Shown: piece by piece, positions 20,153 through 28,847 of the stretch | Layout of the letters: each line of letters starts with the position of its first letter | How positions within the stretch are numbered: the stretch's first letter is position 1 | Assembly (NCBI RefSeq): GCF_024006985.1 | Contig: NZ_JAMXIB010000003.1 | Coordinates: forward strand, 186,001-250,000 | Direction of reading: 5' to 3' | Source: Robiginitalea marina | Lineage (GTDB): Bacteria > Bacteroidota > Bacteroidia > Flavobacteriales > Flavobacteriaceae | DNA: 64,000 nucleotides | Program-made: the position numbers and the translations under genes | Notes under the pieces: model-generated | What the model was told of the DNA's origin: nothing | The model's input: the letters and a program-made list of their open reading frames with translations, nothing else | Database searches by the model: none

Positions 20153-20746
20153 ATGAAAAGACAAATTGTACTGTTTTTTGCCTTAGCCATGTTCAGCGCC
20201 TGTAACAAGTCAACAAAATCCAATGCCACCCAACAACCCACTTTAGCGGATTATAGAGTTGGCGAAAAATGGGTTTGGAAATATAAAGGTGTAACAACGC
20301 AAGGAGAAATACGTTCCGAAGGAGAGGATACAAGAGAAATAGTAAGCGTTGACGGAGAATTGGGAATGACCATAGGAACTGATACTATTCCGGTAGCAGA
20401 TATGGTGAAACCAGATGAAAGTGAAACCCCTAAATATGACTGGCCTCTGGAAGTGGGCAAAAAGTGGAAATTTGAAAATAGCTGGACAAGTCAAGATGGC
20501 ACAAAAGGCACGCAAAGCCAGGATGTTGAGGTTTTATCCTTTCAGGAAGAGACGGTAGAAGCGGGAACATTTATGGCCTACAAAATTCAATACAAAGGCA
20601 CAATCTCGAATTCGAGAGGATATAGTGCCGACACGGATGAGGTTTGGTGGTATGCCCCGGAAGTAAAAAATTTCATTAAGCTCACGCAAACCCAGGAAGA
20701 TTTTTTTTACGAAGAGGAATTGATCGAATATTCAAAACCTCAATAA
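20153..20746 (+). CDS. Hypothetical lipoprotein, AT-rich
   Basis: This is a 197-residue protein with a lipoprotein signal ending in FSACNK, then a polar segment and a region rich in Trp, Glu and Lys (VGEKWVWKYKGVTTQ; WPLEVGKKWKFENSWTSQD). Such W-K-Y repeats look like a secreted beta-sandwich, but no family is recognised. The gene and its leader are visibly richer in A and T than the surroundings, with many AAA and GAA codons, which suggests recent acquisition. It begins a patch with two membrane-protein genes. Confidence 0.75.
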   Translation: MKRQIVLFFALAMFSACNKSTKSNATQQPTLADYRVGEKWVWKYKGVTTQGEIRSEGEDTREIVSVDGELGMTIGTDTIPVADMVKPDESETPKYDWPLEVGKKWKFENSWTSQDGTKGTQSQDVEVLSFQEETVEAGTFMAYKIQYKGTISNSRGYSADTDEVWWYAPEVKNFIKLTQTQEDFFYEEELIEYSKPQ

Positions 20747-20893
20747 ACCACTGACGGCGCAAGTGCCTGGGATACGCTGTACAAAATCAGGTGATGTGGA
20801 CAGGAAGTGATGGAGGCTTCCACAAGCATACCGTTTGCCCTAATGAACATCGGCTCCGGGACAGCCCTGAAATCGGGGAGTCTGTAACAATCC

Positions 20894-21382
20894 TTGCTAT
20901 TTATCGTCTTACAAGGACACCAACTACAAAAAACACTCAAAATCGGGAGTAAGAAGACAGGTTCCAAACCATTGGTCGATGACAGGGTTGATATAAAGAT
21001 CAAGCTGGCCTTTCTCTGGACAACCCTCATGTTCCTGTACATCTATGCCGACTATTTCCGGCTGATGACCCCTGGGAAACTGGAGAAAATGATGGCACTC
21101 CAGACACCGATGGGGCCGACATCGCCACAGCTTTTGGTGATTTTCTCCGGAATTCTGATCCTCCCGGCCCTGATGATCCTCCTTTCGGTTTTTCTAAGGC
21201 CCCGAATCAACAAGTGGCTGAATGTTCTGGTTGCCTTCCTGTATGCATGCATGTCCATCCTGATCATAACTACCAGTTTCGGGAATGACTGGCAGACCTT
21301 CTTCGTGCTATTCAACTTCGTGGAACTTTTGGTTTTTGCAGCGATCGTATCGCAGGCGTGGAAATGGCCGGGGACGGGATAA
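20894..21382 (+). CDS. DUF6326-like small membrane protein (start uncertain)
   Basis: Four hydrophobic segments (FLWTTLMFLYIYADYF, ILILPALMILLSVFL, WLNVLVAFLYACMSILII and FVLFNFVELLVFAAIVSQ) and the ending AWKWP resemble the DUF6326 family of flavobacteria. No ATG precedes the first segment; the frame opens with TTG at 20894. Relatives usually begin close to a sequence like LVDDRVDIKIKLAFLW, so another TTG at 20972 may be the real start. Function is unknown. It belongs to the AT-rich patch between the exonuclease gene and hflX. Confidence 0.65.
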   Translation: MLFIVLQGHQLQKTLKIGSKKTGSKPLVDDRVDIKIKLAFLWTTLMFLYIYADYFRLMTPGKLEKMMALQTPMGPTSPQLLVIFSGILILPALMILLSVFLRPRINKWLNVLVAFLYACMSILIITTSFGNDWQTFFVLFNFVELLVFAAIVSQAWKWPGTG

Positions 21383-21444
21383 TTGGAAAAAGAGAAGCAT
21401 CGAAATACGCACAGGGTTTGTAGCCTTCTTCAAACCGATAAACT

Positions 21445-22137
21445 ATGCATATGAATGACAAACAAAGGGAATTGGTCAAAACGGCAAGAGTTGCCGGAAT
21501 TTGGTATTTGCTCCTGGCGGTATCCGGGATCCTCGGGTTTATGGTATTCCACCCCCAGGTCTATTCAAGTGACCCGGTAGAAACCCTGACCAACCTGACC
21601 GACCCGGATTCTCTTGCAAGGCTGCGGCTCATATTTGAATTGTTGTTGGTCCTCTCACAGGCGCTTGCAGCCTTATGGTTTTACAGGTTGTTCAGAAGCA
21701 TCAGTGACTGGAAGGCCTGGGCAGTGGGAATTTGGGGTACGATAAACGCGGTGGTTATTATGATCAGCGCCATTTCAATGGCGGCGGCCATCCAAATCGC
21801 AAATTCCTCAGCCCAATCGTATGATGACAAGATGGTACTGATAGCGCTTTTGGGAGAATTGATAAAGCATTCGTGGAATATTGGAGGTCTTTTCTTTGGG
21901 CTTTGGCTCATTCCAATGGGACACATTGTTGTCACCTCAAAAAGATGGCCGCTTTGGTTGGGCCGCGTGCTGGTCCTGGGAGGGGTGGGGTATATTGTAA
22001 GCACGCTGCTGTATTATGCGGGTGTCAAACATTCCCTGTTGGACGTTTTGACTATTCCTGCGACCCTGGGAGAATTCTGGATGATAGGTTATTTGCTGAT
22101 TTATGGGATTCGGCCAGGGGATGAGCCGGAGCAATGA
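21445..22137 (+). CDS. DUF4386 domain-containing membrane protein
   Basis: The 230-residue protein has six or seven hydrophobic segments. Its pattern RVAGIWYLLLAVSGILGFM at the N-terminus, then LVLSQALAALWFYRLFRSI and NIGGLFFGLWLIPMGHIV, is typical of the DUF4386 family. The biochemical role of the family is not known. The start is MHMNDKQR; a second ATG two codons later is equally possible. It is the last gene of the patch that contrasts in composition with its neighbours. It is 62 bases after the DUF6326-like gene. Confidence 0.8.
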   Translation: MHMNDKQRELVKTARVAGIWYLLLAVSGILGFMVFHPQVYSSDPVETLTNLTDPDSLARLRLIFELLLVLSQALAALWFYRLFRSISDWKAWAVGIWGTINAVVIMISAISMAAAIQIANSSAQSYDDKMVLIALLGELIKHSWNIGGLFFGLWLIPMGHIVVTSKRWPLWLGRVLVLGGVGYIVSTLLYYAGVKHSLLDVLTIPATLGEFWMIGYLLIYGIRPGDEPEQ

Positions 22138-22321
22138 TGCCAACCGCCGCAGGGCATTTGCCAGGCGGGGGATGGGTGCCTGGGCCGGGACTCCTTAGTG
22201 CACGACCCGGGGGGCAGCATGGCCCGCAAAGGGTAATCCGGGAGAGGGTTGCGGCTCCCTGATCATGGCCCCCTCGTCCTGACCAGGGACCAGGGCACAT
22301 CCAAACTTGGCTTTGTTTGCG

Positions 22322-22329
22322 TAGTTTTG
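22322..22329 (+). promoter_or_regulatory. -7 promoter element (TAGTTTTG) of hflX
   Basis: This is a perfect TANNTTTG, 17 bases ahead of the ATG at 22347. It lies downstream of the alternative TTG start at 22317 and so rules that start out if this is the only promoter. Confidence 0.45.
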
Positions 22330-22346
22330 CACCATACCAATCCTAT

Positions 22347-23570
22347 ATGCTCGAGAAGAAAGACATTTCCTATGAACGCGCCATCCTGGTGGGGATCATC
22401 ACCCGCGAACAACCTGAAGAAAAGGTTGAGGAATACATGGATGAGCTGGAGTTCCTGACCTATACGGCCGGGGGCGAGGTGATGAAGCGTTTTGTGCAAC
22501 GGGTGGAGATCCCCAACCCGAAAACCTTTATCGGCAGCGGCAAATTGCAGGAAATAGAAGACTACGTAAAGGAGCATGAAATTGGCGCGGTCATCTTCGA
22601 CGATGAACTGAGCCCTGTACAACAGCGCAATATTGAACGGCAGCTCCGGTGTAAAATCCTCGACCGCACCGGGCTGATCCTCGACATTTTCGCACAGCGG
22701 GCTACCACCAGCTATGCCAGGACCCAGGTGGAACTGGCCCAGTACGAATACCTCCTGCCAAGGCTTACCGGCCTTTGGACCCACCTCGAGCGCCAGCGGG
22801 GGGGTATCGGGATGCGAGGCCCCGGGGAAACGGAAATCGAGACCGACCGGCGTATCGTCCGCGACCGGATTGCCCTGTTGAAAAAGAAGCTGGATAAAAT
22901 CGACCGCCAGATGGAAACCCAGAGGGGGAACAGGGGCGCCCTGGTCCGTGTGGCCCTGGTCGGGTATACCAATGTGGGCAAGTCTACCCTGATGAACGTA
23001 ATCAGCAAAAGCGAGGTCTTTGCAGAGAACAAGCTGTTCGCCACCCTCGACACCACGGTGCGCAAGGTCGTCCTGGGGAACCTTCCGTTCCTGTTGAGCG
23101 ACACCGTGGGGTTTATACGAAAGCTGCCCACCCAGTTGGTCGAAAGTTTCAAAAGCACCCTCGACGAGGTCCGGGAAGCCGACTTGCTGCTCCATGTGGT
23201 GGATATTTCCCACCCCAGTTTTGAAGACCATATCGAATCGGTCAACCAAATCCTCTCGGAAATCGATTGCGCCGATAAAAACATCCTTATGGTGTTCAAC
23301 AAAATCGACCAGTACCGGGCTGAGGTGCTGGACGCCGACGACCTCGTAACAGAACGGACCTCAAGGCACTACTCCATAGGGGAGTGGAAAGACACCTGGA
23401 TGCAAAGAATGTCGGGCAATGTGGTCTTTATTTCTGCCCTCAACAGGGAAAACCTCGATGAATTCCGGAAAATGGTCTACCGGGAGGTTCGCAAAATCCA
23501 TATAGGGAGGTTTCCATACAATAACTTCCTGTATCCCGAAAACCTCGACGAGTACTCCCCGGAGAATTGA
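22347..23570 (+). CDS. hflX: Ribosome-associated GTPase HflX
   Basis: HflX binds ribosomes and splits stalled 70S particles under stress. The N-terminal HflX domain includes the glycine-rich linker RGGIGMRGPGETEIETDRR. The GTPase domain has Walker A VGYTNVGKSTLMN, the G3 motif SDTVGFIRKLP and the G4 motif NKID. The coiled-coil helix before the G domain (VRDRIALLKKKLDKIDRQ) is present. The chosen ATG gives 407 residues (MLEKKDISYERAILVGI). It is monocistronic, followed by tandem terminator-like hairpins. The usual partner hfq is not beside it. Confidence 0.95.
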   Translation: MLEKKDISYERAILVGIITREQPEEKVEEYMDELEFLTYTAGGEVMKRFVQRVEIPNPKTFIGSGKLQEIEDYVKEHEIGAVIFDDELSPVQQRNIERQLRCKILDRTGLILDIFAQRATTSYARTQVELAQYEYLLPRLTGLWTHLERQRGGIGMRGPGETEIETDRRIVRDRIALLKKKLDKIDRQMETQRGNRGALVRVALVGYTNVGKSTLMNVISKSEVFAENKLFATLDTTVRKVVLGNLPFLLSDTVGFIRKLPTQLVESFKSTLDEVREADLLLHVVDISHPSFEDHIESVNQILSEIDCADKNILMVFNKIDQYRAEVLDADDLVTERTSRHYSIGEWKDTWMQRMSGNVVFISALNRENLDEFRKMVYREVRKIHIGRFPYNNFLYPENLDEYSPEN

Positions 23571-23659
23571 AGGCTTCCTGGAAGTTGGGGAAAATGGGGC
23601 CTGGGGAGGCAAAGGTGGATTTGCGGACAAAAAATTCGGGAATTCTGGTCCCGGCTGCG

Positions 23660-23742
23660 TATCTTTACAAGTGTTTAAGTGATAGTGTTTATCCCCAGAT
23701 CTGAATTTTATCTTTCGCACCCCCGGGAGCGAAACGTTTTTT
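23660..23742 (+). ncRNA. Possible small RNA unit: promoter-like box and hairpin-T-run within 85 bases
   Basis: TATCTTTA at 23660-23667 resembles the -7 promoter element. About 45 bases on, TTTCGC (23713-23718) pairs with GCGAAA (23729-23734), followed by six T at 23737-23742. No open frame lies between. The unit could be a short transcript, but the hairpin may simply terminate hflX, and no clear -33 element is seen. Low confidence. Confidence 0.25.
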
Positions 23743-23745
23743 CTT

Positions 23746-23782
23746 AAAAAAAGACCCCCGAAGCTTGCTTCGGGGGTCTTTT
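23746..23782. terminator. Bidirectional rho-independent terminator between hflX and the DUF3078 gene
   Basis: A 13-bp perfect stem (arms 23751-23763 and 23768-23780, sequence AAGACCCCCGAAG) with a CTTG loop is flanked by a run of seven A on the left and four T on the right. It can therefore stop transcription in both directions between the convergent hflX and DUF3078 genes. Confidence 0.85.
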
Positions 23783-23801
23783 GCCAAAGGCCTCTGCCGG
23801 A

Positions 23802-24737
23802 TCAGAAATCATAGGTCAACCCAAAGAGCCAATACGTTTGCAGCTTGTTGTCCACACTGTCAAAAGTGGGGGTCGGATCGGTATCCGGGGTGTTCTGGAT
23901 GGCAAAATTGACAGCTTCCTGTTTGTTGTCCCTCAGCCCGAATTCAAACCCGAGGCCGATATCGTTCCAAACCTTGTAGGCTAAGCTGTTGGTCCAGGTC
24001 CAGTTTGACAGGTTACTGCTTTTATAGCTCTGGAAGCCCGAAAAGGTCGATTTCCAGTCAAAGCCGCTAAAGGATTTTTCGTAGGTGGCCAGGATCTTGG
24101 TTCCGAAGGACGACTCAAACACATCGTTCCCGTCTTTGCTGAACACGAAGTTGTAGTTCAGGGGATGGATCACCACCACCAGATTGGTAATCGGCTTCCA
24201 GGTAACCCCGACCCCAAGGTCCAGATATCCGGGGTCGTTGAAATTGTTCAGCAGGGTGGTCCGGTATTCCATAAGGGCGGAAGCGGCCAGTTTCTCGGAA
24301 AGTTTATACCCGTACAGGGAAGACAGGTTGAACACGTCGTTCGACTGCCGGAACCCTTCTTCGTCAGCCGGGTCGTCCTTGTCGTCGAATTTTGTCCAGG
24401 CCAGGTTGATCTGGGCGTTGTTGTACCAGAAAAACTTCTCGCGATCGAGGCGGGCATAGGGGTTTATCGTGATGCCGATCCGCCCTGAAGAGTTGTTTGG
24501 GAAACCCTGGGCATACCAGTTGTTGAATTCGGAAATACTTCCCCCAATGGTGCCGAAAGCGCCTATTTTCCAACCGGGGAAGGCATCGATTTGCTTGTTC
24601 AGATCATCGATCCGGCCCTGTATGGCACTTACGGAATCTTCTTTTTGTTTTTTGAGGTCCTTCAGTTCTTCAAGGGTCTGGCCGAAGGAAGCCATCCCGG
24701 TCAAAAGAAGGATCAGGGTACATGCTAGGTTTTTCAT
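23802..24737 (-). CDS. DUF3078 domain-containing protein (predicted outer-membrane barrel)
   Basis: A signal peptide (about residues 1-19) is followed by a short coiled coil (LEELKDLKKQKEDSVSAIQG). The body is rich in alternating aromatic residues (EKFFWYNNAQINLAW, SFSGFDWKSTFSGFQSY) and ends in a terminal aromatic (TYDF), as in outer-membrane beta-barrels. The pattern matches DUF3078, found in flavobacteria near the SUF operon. Function is unknown. It has its own perfect promoter box and is separated from the SUF operon by 64 bases. Confidence 0.85.
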   Translation of the reverse strand: MKNLACTLILLLTGMASFGQTLEELKDLKKQKEDSVSAIQGRIDDLNKQIDAFPGWKIGAFGTIGGSISEFNNWYAQGFPNNSSGRIGITINPYARLDREKFFWYNNAQINLAWTKFDDKDDPADEEGFRQSNDVFNLSSLYGYKLSEKLAASALMEYRTTLLNNFNDPGYLDLGVGVTWKPITNLVVVIHPLNYNFVFSKDGNDVFESSFGTKILATYEKSFSGFDWKSTFSGFQSYKSSNLSNWTWTNSLAYKVWNDIGLGFEFGLRDNKQEAVNFAIQNTPDTDPTPTFDSVDNKLQTYWLFGLTYDF

Positions 24738-24764
24738 CGGGTCTTAAGTTGTATTTAGGAGCGC

Positions 24765-24772
24765 CAAAGGTA
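24765..24772 (-). promoter_or_regulatory. -7 promoter element (TACCTTTG) of the DUF3078 gene
   Basis: This is a perfect TANNTTTG on the minus strand, 27 bases before the start codon, in the gap after the DUF2480 gene. It implies that the DUF3078 gene can be transcribed apart from the SUF operon. Confidence 0.5.
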
Positions 24773-24801
24773 AGGATTATGCCGTTTCGGTAAAAAAGGG
24801 C

Positions 24802-25308
24802 TCAACTTTTTTTGAAGAGGGGTACCGCGGAACAGGCCTCCCCGAACATCACGCTTCTGGCCACATCCTGCAATCGTTGCAGGGACCAGAGGTAAGCCGA
24901 CAGGGGCACGGGGAGCTTACTGCAGCCCTTGATGACCACCGGGCGGTCCCGGTAGGGTTCCAGGTCCAGCTTTTCAAGGCATTCATTGAACAACAGGGTT
25001 TCCATCGCCTCGGAAGACCCCACGACCACTTTCCTGGCCACCGGTTTGAGGTATGAGCCGATCAGCATATAGGCCCACGCGGGTACAATAGCATCTGAAC
25101 TGCACGAAAGCGCTACAAACCCGTCGCGGTAGATTTCCCAGTCATGCGCCTTCAGGGCATTCCGGAATTCTTTTTCCCGCAAGATCAGGCCTTCTTCCAG
25201 CCATTGGCTCAGGTCCACCCGAAAGCGTTGCCCCCGGGGGTAGAGTTCTTCCAGGTCCAGGGTAAGGAGTTTGCTGCCGGCCACCCGGTTGACGATTTCC
25301 TCTTTCAT
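24802..25308 (-). CDS. DUF2480 family protein, end of the SUF operon
   Basis: This is a 168-residue cytosolic protein without membrane segments. It shows the DUF2480 pattern (ALSCSSDAIVPAWAYMLIGSYL; VVGSSEAMETLLFNECLEKL; PVVIKGCSKLPVPLSAY). This family is nearly always the last member of flavobacterial SUF clusters, yet no role has been shown. Two conserved cysteines (in LSCSSD and KGCSKL) could touch metal or a cluster. It starts 12 bases after the sufT-like gene, so it is in the same transcript. Confidence 0.87.
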   Translation of the reverse strand: MKEEIVNRVAGSKLLTLDLEELYPRGQRFRVDLSQWLEEGLILREKEFRNALKAHDWEIYRDGFVALSCSSDAIVPAWAYMLIGSYLKPVARKVVVGSSEAMETLLFNECLEKLDLEPYRDRPVVIKGCSKLPVPLSAYLWSLQRLQDVARSVMFGEACSAVPLFKKS

Positions 25309-25320
25309 ACCGCTTACCTC

Positions 25321-25650
25321 TCAGAGCAATCCCAATTCCAGTTTGGCTTCTTCACTCATGAGATCCTGGGTCCAGGGCGGATCGAAGGTAATCTCCACCT
25401 CGGCATCCTTCACCATATCCAGGGACTTCACCTTTTCTTCCACCTCCACCGGAAGGGATTCGGCCACGGGGCAATTGGGCGAAGTGAGGGTCATCAAAAT
25501 CTTCACTTCCTGGTCTTCATTGACAAAGACGTCGTAGATCAGCCCCAGTTCATAAATATCCACGGGTATTTCCGGGTCGTAGATGGTCTTTAAAACCCTG
25601 ACGATTTTTTCGCCGAGTTCCTGGGTGTCTATTGCCGTGTGCGGGTCCAT
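25321..25650 (-). CDS. sufT: SufT-like iron-sulfur assembly protein (DUF59/MIP18 family)
   Basis: The 109-residue protein has the MIP18/DUF59 core: TIYDPEIPVDIYELGLIYDV, then LTSPNCPVAESLPVEVEEKV with the conserved cysteine, and the terminal TFDPPWTQDLMSEEAKLELG. Relatives help insert Fe-S clusters into target proteins. It follows sufE by 18 bases and precedes the DUF2480 gene by 12. The symbol is given by family and position. Confidence 0.9.
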   Translation of the reverse strand: MDPHTAIDTQELGEKIVRVLKTIYDPEIPVDIYELGLIYDVFVNEDQEVKILMTLTSPNCPVAESLPVEVEEKVKSLDMVKDAEVEITFDPPWTQDLMSEEAKLELGLL

Positions 25651-25668
25651 ACGTTTTTGTTTAGGCGG

Positions 25669-26106
25669 TTATCCCTTCTTTTCGGGCTGCCTTTGTGTTT
25701 CAAAGGCCAGGGCGTAAAGTTTCAGTTGTTTGACCATGCTGACCAGCCCATTGGCCCGGGTGGGGGAAAGGTGTTCCTTTAGCCCGATCTCATCTATAAA
25801 GTCAGTTTTGGCCGCCAGGATGTCGGCTGGTTTCTGGTTGCTGAAGGCGCGGATCAGGATGGCAATAATGCCTTTGGTAATGATGGCATCGCTGTCGGCG
25901 GTGAATACCACCTTGTCGTCCTCCAGGTCGGCATGTACCCAGACCTTGCTTTGGCAGCCCTTGATCAGGTGGTCGTCGGTTTTGTATTGCGCTTCGATCC
26001 GGGGAAGGGATTTCCCGAGTTCGATCATATACTCATAGCGCTGCATCCAATCCTCGAACATCGAAAATTCGGCGATGATATCCTCCTGTATTTCCTCAAT
26101 CTGCAT
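25669..26106 (-). CDS. sufE: Cysteine desulfuration protein SufE
   Basis: SufE takes the persulfide sulfur from SufS and passes it to the SufBCD scaffold. The start at 26106 (MQIEEIQEDIIAEF) places the acceptor cysteine at residue 51 (LIKGCQSKVWV), the same number as in E. coli SufE. A GTG-led extension upstream to 26142 is unlikely. The protein is 145 residues. It lies 69 bases after sufS. Confidence 0.95.
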   Translation of the reverse strand: MQIEEIQEDIIAEFSMFEDWMQRYEYMIELGKSLPRIEAQYKTDDHLIKGCQSKVWVHADLEDDKVVFTADSDAIITKGIIAILIRAFSNQKPADILAAKTDFIDEIGLKEHLSPTRANGLVSMVKQLKLYALAFETQRQPEKKG

Positions 26107-26175
26107 GGCCTCAATTTTTACCAAACTTACAATAAGTCGCACGCATAGTCAACTGCCCGCTCCAAATCTGCCTCC

Positions 26176-27390
26176 TTATGACAGCATTTGACGGGCTTTT
26201 TCGACCCCCGCCACCAGGCGGTCCACTTCTTCGCGGGTGTTATAAAAACTGAAACTGGCCCGTACCGTCCCGGGGATGCGGTAAAAATCCATGATGGGTT
26301 GGGCGCAGTGGTGGCCCGTGCGCACGGCAATGCCCAGTTTGTCCAGGATGGCCCCCACGTCGTACGGATGGATCCCTTCCAGGTTGAAGGAAATCACCGG
26401 GGTCTTCCCGGGGGCCTGCCCAAAGATTTTCAGCCCGTCGATCTGCAGGAGTTCCGCTGTGGCGTAGTCGAGCAATTCGCCCTCGTAGGCGGCAATGCGC
26501 TCCATTCCGATCGCATTCAGGTAGTCCAGGGCGGCCCCGAAGGCGATCCCCCCGCAAATATCCGGGGTGCCTGCCTCAAATTTGTGCGGCAGGGCGGCAT
26601 AGGTTGTTTTTTCGAAGGTTACCTCCGCGATCATTTCACCGCCGCCCTGATAGGGGGGAAGGCGGTTCAGCCAGGCTTCCTTGCCGTAAAGGGCCCCAAC
26701 CCCCGTGGGCCCGCAGAGCTTGTGGGCCGATATGGTGTAAAAATCGGCGTCCAGGGCCTGTACATCGGCTTTGATATGGGGGGCTGCCTGGGCCCCGTCG
26801 ATCAGCACCGCGGCCCCTGCGCTGTGCGATAGCGCGATTAGCTCCTCTATCGGGTTTATGGTGCCCAGGGCATTGGAAACATGGTTGCAGAACACGAGTT
26901 TGGTTCGTTCTGAAAGCCCATCCCTGAAAGGCTGCAGCACCAATTCCCCGTTTTCGTCCATCGGGATGATGCGCAGGATCGCCCCGGTGCGCTCACAGAG
27001 CATCTGCCAGGGCACGATATTGGAGTGGTGTTCCATGGCCGACACCCAGATTTCATCGCCGTTATCCAGGAAAGTGGAAAAACCGCTGGCCACGAGGTTG
27101 ATCCCGTGGGTGGTGCCCGAAGTCATGATGATTTCATGTGCATGGGCGGCATTGAAGTGCTTTTGTATCTTAGTCCGGGCCTGCTCATAGGCATCCGTGG
27201 CTTCCTGCGACAGGGTATGCACCCCCCGGTGGATGTTGGCGTTGTATCGGGAATAGTAATCGACGATTACATCGATGACCTGCCGAGGGGTCTGGGACGT
27301 TGCCGCATTGTCGAGGTAAACCAGCGGGTATCCGTTGACCATGCGGGCCAGGATGGGAAAGTCTTTTCGTATTTCAGCTACATCGAACAT
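26176..27390 (-). CDS. sufS: Cysteine desulfurase SufS (group II)
   Basis: SufS is a pyridoxal-phosphate enzyme that removes sulfur from L-cysteine to give alanine and an enzyme persulfide. PLP binds at K224 in TISAHKLCGPTG. The persulfide cysteine is C362 in RTGHHCAQPIMD, on the short loop that marks group II (SufS) rather than IscS. The 404-residue length is normal. It lies between sufD and sufE in the operon, with gaps of 98 and 69 bases. Confidence 0.96.
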   Translation of the reverse strand: MFDVAEIRKDFPILARMVNGYPLVYLDNAATSQTPRQVIDVIVDYYSRYNANIHRGVHTLSQEATDAYEQARTKIQKHFNAAHAHEIIMTSGTTHGINLVASGFSTFLDNGDEIWVSAMEHHSNIVPWQMLCERTGAILRIIPMDENGELVLQPFRDGLSERTKLVFCNHVSNALGTINPIEELIALSHSAGAAVLIDGAQAAPHIKADVQALDADFYTISAHKLCGPTGVGALYGKEAWLNRLPPYQGGGEMIAEVTFEKTTYAALPHKFEAGTPDICGGIAFGAALDYLNAIGMERIAAYEGELLDYATAELLQIDGLKIFGQAPGKTPVISFNLEGIHPYDVGAILDKLGIAVRTGHHCAQPIMDFYRIPGTVRASFSFYNTREEVDRLVAGVEKARQMLS

Positions 27391-27488
27391 GGTATGCGGG
27401 TTGCGGGAGGGTTATACGGCAGACGCAACAAAAACAACCCTCGCCGCCAGGCGTCAGGAGGCTATGGGCAGTGGGGGCGGGCAATGGG

Positions 27489-28805
27489 TTATAATTCAAA
27501 CCCCAGGCGTACCCCAAGCTTTTGGGCGATCAGTTTATTGATGCGCAGCTTGAGTTCGGGCAGGCGCACGCTTTCCAGGACGTTGTTGGCAAAAGCGTAC
27601 ATCAGCAGGGCCGCCGCTTCCTTTTTGGGGATACCCCTGGCCTGCAGGTAGAACAGGGCATCCTGGTCCAGCTGGCCGATGGTACAGCCGTGGGAACACC
27701 GCACGTCATCGGCAAAAATTTCCAGTTGGGGCTTGGTGTTCACGCTGGCCTTATCGCTGATCAGCAGGTTGTTGTTTTGCTGGAACGCGTTGGTTTTCTG
27801 GGCCAGGCGGTCTACAATGATTTTTCCGTTGAAGACCCCGGTGGAGCGTTCCCCGTATATGCCCTTGTAATCCTGGTGGCTTTCGCAATGGGGTTGCTGG
27901 TGGTGTACCAGGGTATGGTGGTCCACATGCTGTTTTTCCCCCAGGATGGTGACCCCCTTCAGGGTCGATTGGATGTGTTCCCCGTCCTGGTAGAAATTCA
28001 GGTTGTTCCGCGTTAGTTTGCCCCCGAAGGAAAAGGTATGGACACTTACCTGGCTGTTGTCTTTCTGCCTGATGTAGGTGTTGTCGATCAGGCTGGCCGA
28101 TTCGCGGTCATTCTGCACTTTGTAGTAATCCACAATGGCATTTTTAGCAGCGAAAACCTCCGTAACCGAATTGGTAAGGGTTTCGTTCCCGGTAAGGCTT
28201 TGGTGCCGCTCAATGACCTGGAGTTCCGCATTTTCTTCCACGATAATGAGGTTCCGGGGCTGCAGCATCAGGGCCGCTTCATTTCCCGTGGAAAAATGCA
28301 CGATCTCTATGGGCTTCCGCGGGGCCTTGTGCTTTGGAATATAGATATAAGCCCCCTCCCGGGTAAAGGCCGTATTGAGGCTGGTAAGGGTTTCTTCGCG
28401 GGAAGCCGCCTTGTTGAAATAAACGTCGATGATGGGCTTATAAATCGGCTTGCTCAGGGCAGAACTCATCAGGCAGATATCCACCCCGTCGTGGGTGGTC
28501 TCGGAAAGGTAGGAACTGTAAATCCCGTCGATAAAAACGATCTTGTACGTATCTACCTCATGCAGGAAATACTTTTTTACATCCCGGTATTCCAGGTCGT
28601 TGTCCTTTGAGGGAAACAGGCTGAAGTCGACTTTCTGAAGTCGGTCCAGGGAGGTGTATTTCCAGGCTTCCATCTTCCGGTGGGGAAAGCCCTTTTGTTC
28701 AAAGTTCCGTATGGCTTCTGACCGTATTTCATGCACCGGGTTATCCAGGTCTACCTGGTTCTCAAACGCGATAAAGGAAGCGATCAGCTTTTCTTTCAAA
28801 TTCAT
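27489..28805 (-). CDS. sufD: Fe-S cluster assembly protein SufD
   Basis: SufD is the scaffold partner of SufB in the SufBC2D complex. It has the right-handed beta-helix core (TAENAELQVIERHQSL-like repeats) and the conserved C-terminal region DDVRCSHGCTIGQLDQDALFYLQ, then RGIPKKEAAALLMYAFANNV. The start at 28805 (MNLKEKLIASFIAFENQV) gives 438 residues. An upstream ATG at 28847 would overlap the end of sufC. It follows sufC by 42 bases. Confidence 0.95.
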   Translation of the reverse strand: MNLKEKLIASFIAFENQVDLDNPVHEIRSEAIRNFEQKGFPHRKMEAWKYTSLDRLQKVDFSLFPSKDNDLEYRDVKKYFLHEVDTYKIVFIDGIYSSYLSETTHDGVDICLMSSALSKPIYKPIIDVYFNKAASREETLTSLNTAFTREGAYIYIPKHKAPRKPIEIVHFSTGNEAALMLQPRNLIIVEENAELQVIERHQSLTGNETLTNSVTEVFAAKNAIVDYYKVQNDRESASLIDNTYIRQKDNSQVSVHTFSFGGKLTRNNLNFYQDGEHIQSTLKGVTILGEKQHVDHHTLVHHQQPHCESHQDYKGIYGERSTGVFNGKIIVDRLAQKTNAFQQNNNLLISDKASVNTKPQLEIFADDVRCSHGCTIGQLDQDALFYLQARGIPKKEAAALLMYAFANNVLESVRLPELKLRINKLIAQKLGVRLGFEL

Positions 28806-28847
28806 GTCTTGGACGATTATCCCATTGGGGTTCCGTAAATCAGGCAA

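Noticed and set aside
22263-23249. 328-residue minus-strand frame over hflX
   Set aside because: Shadow of hflX; no recognisable domain and no promoter.
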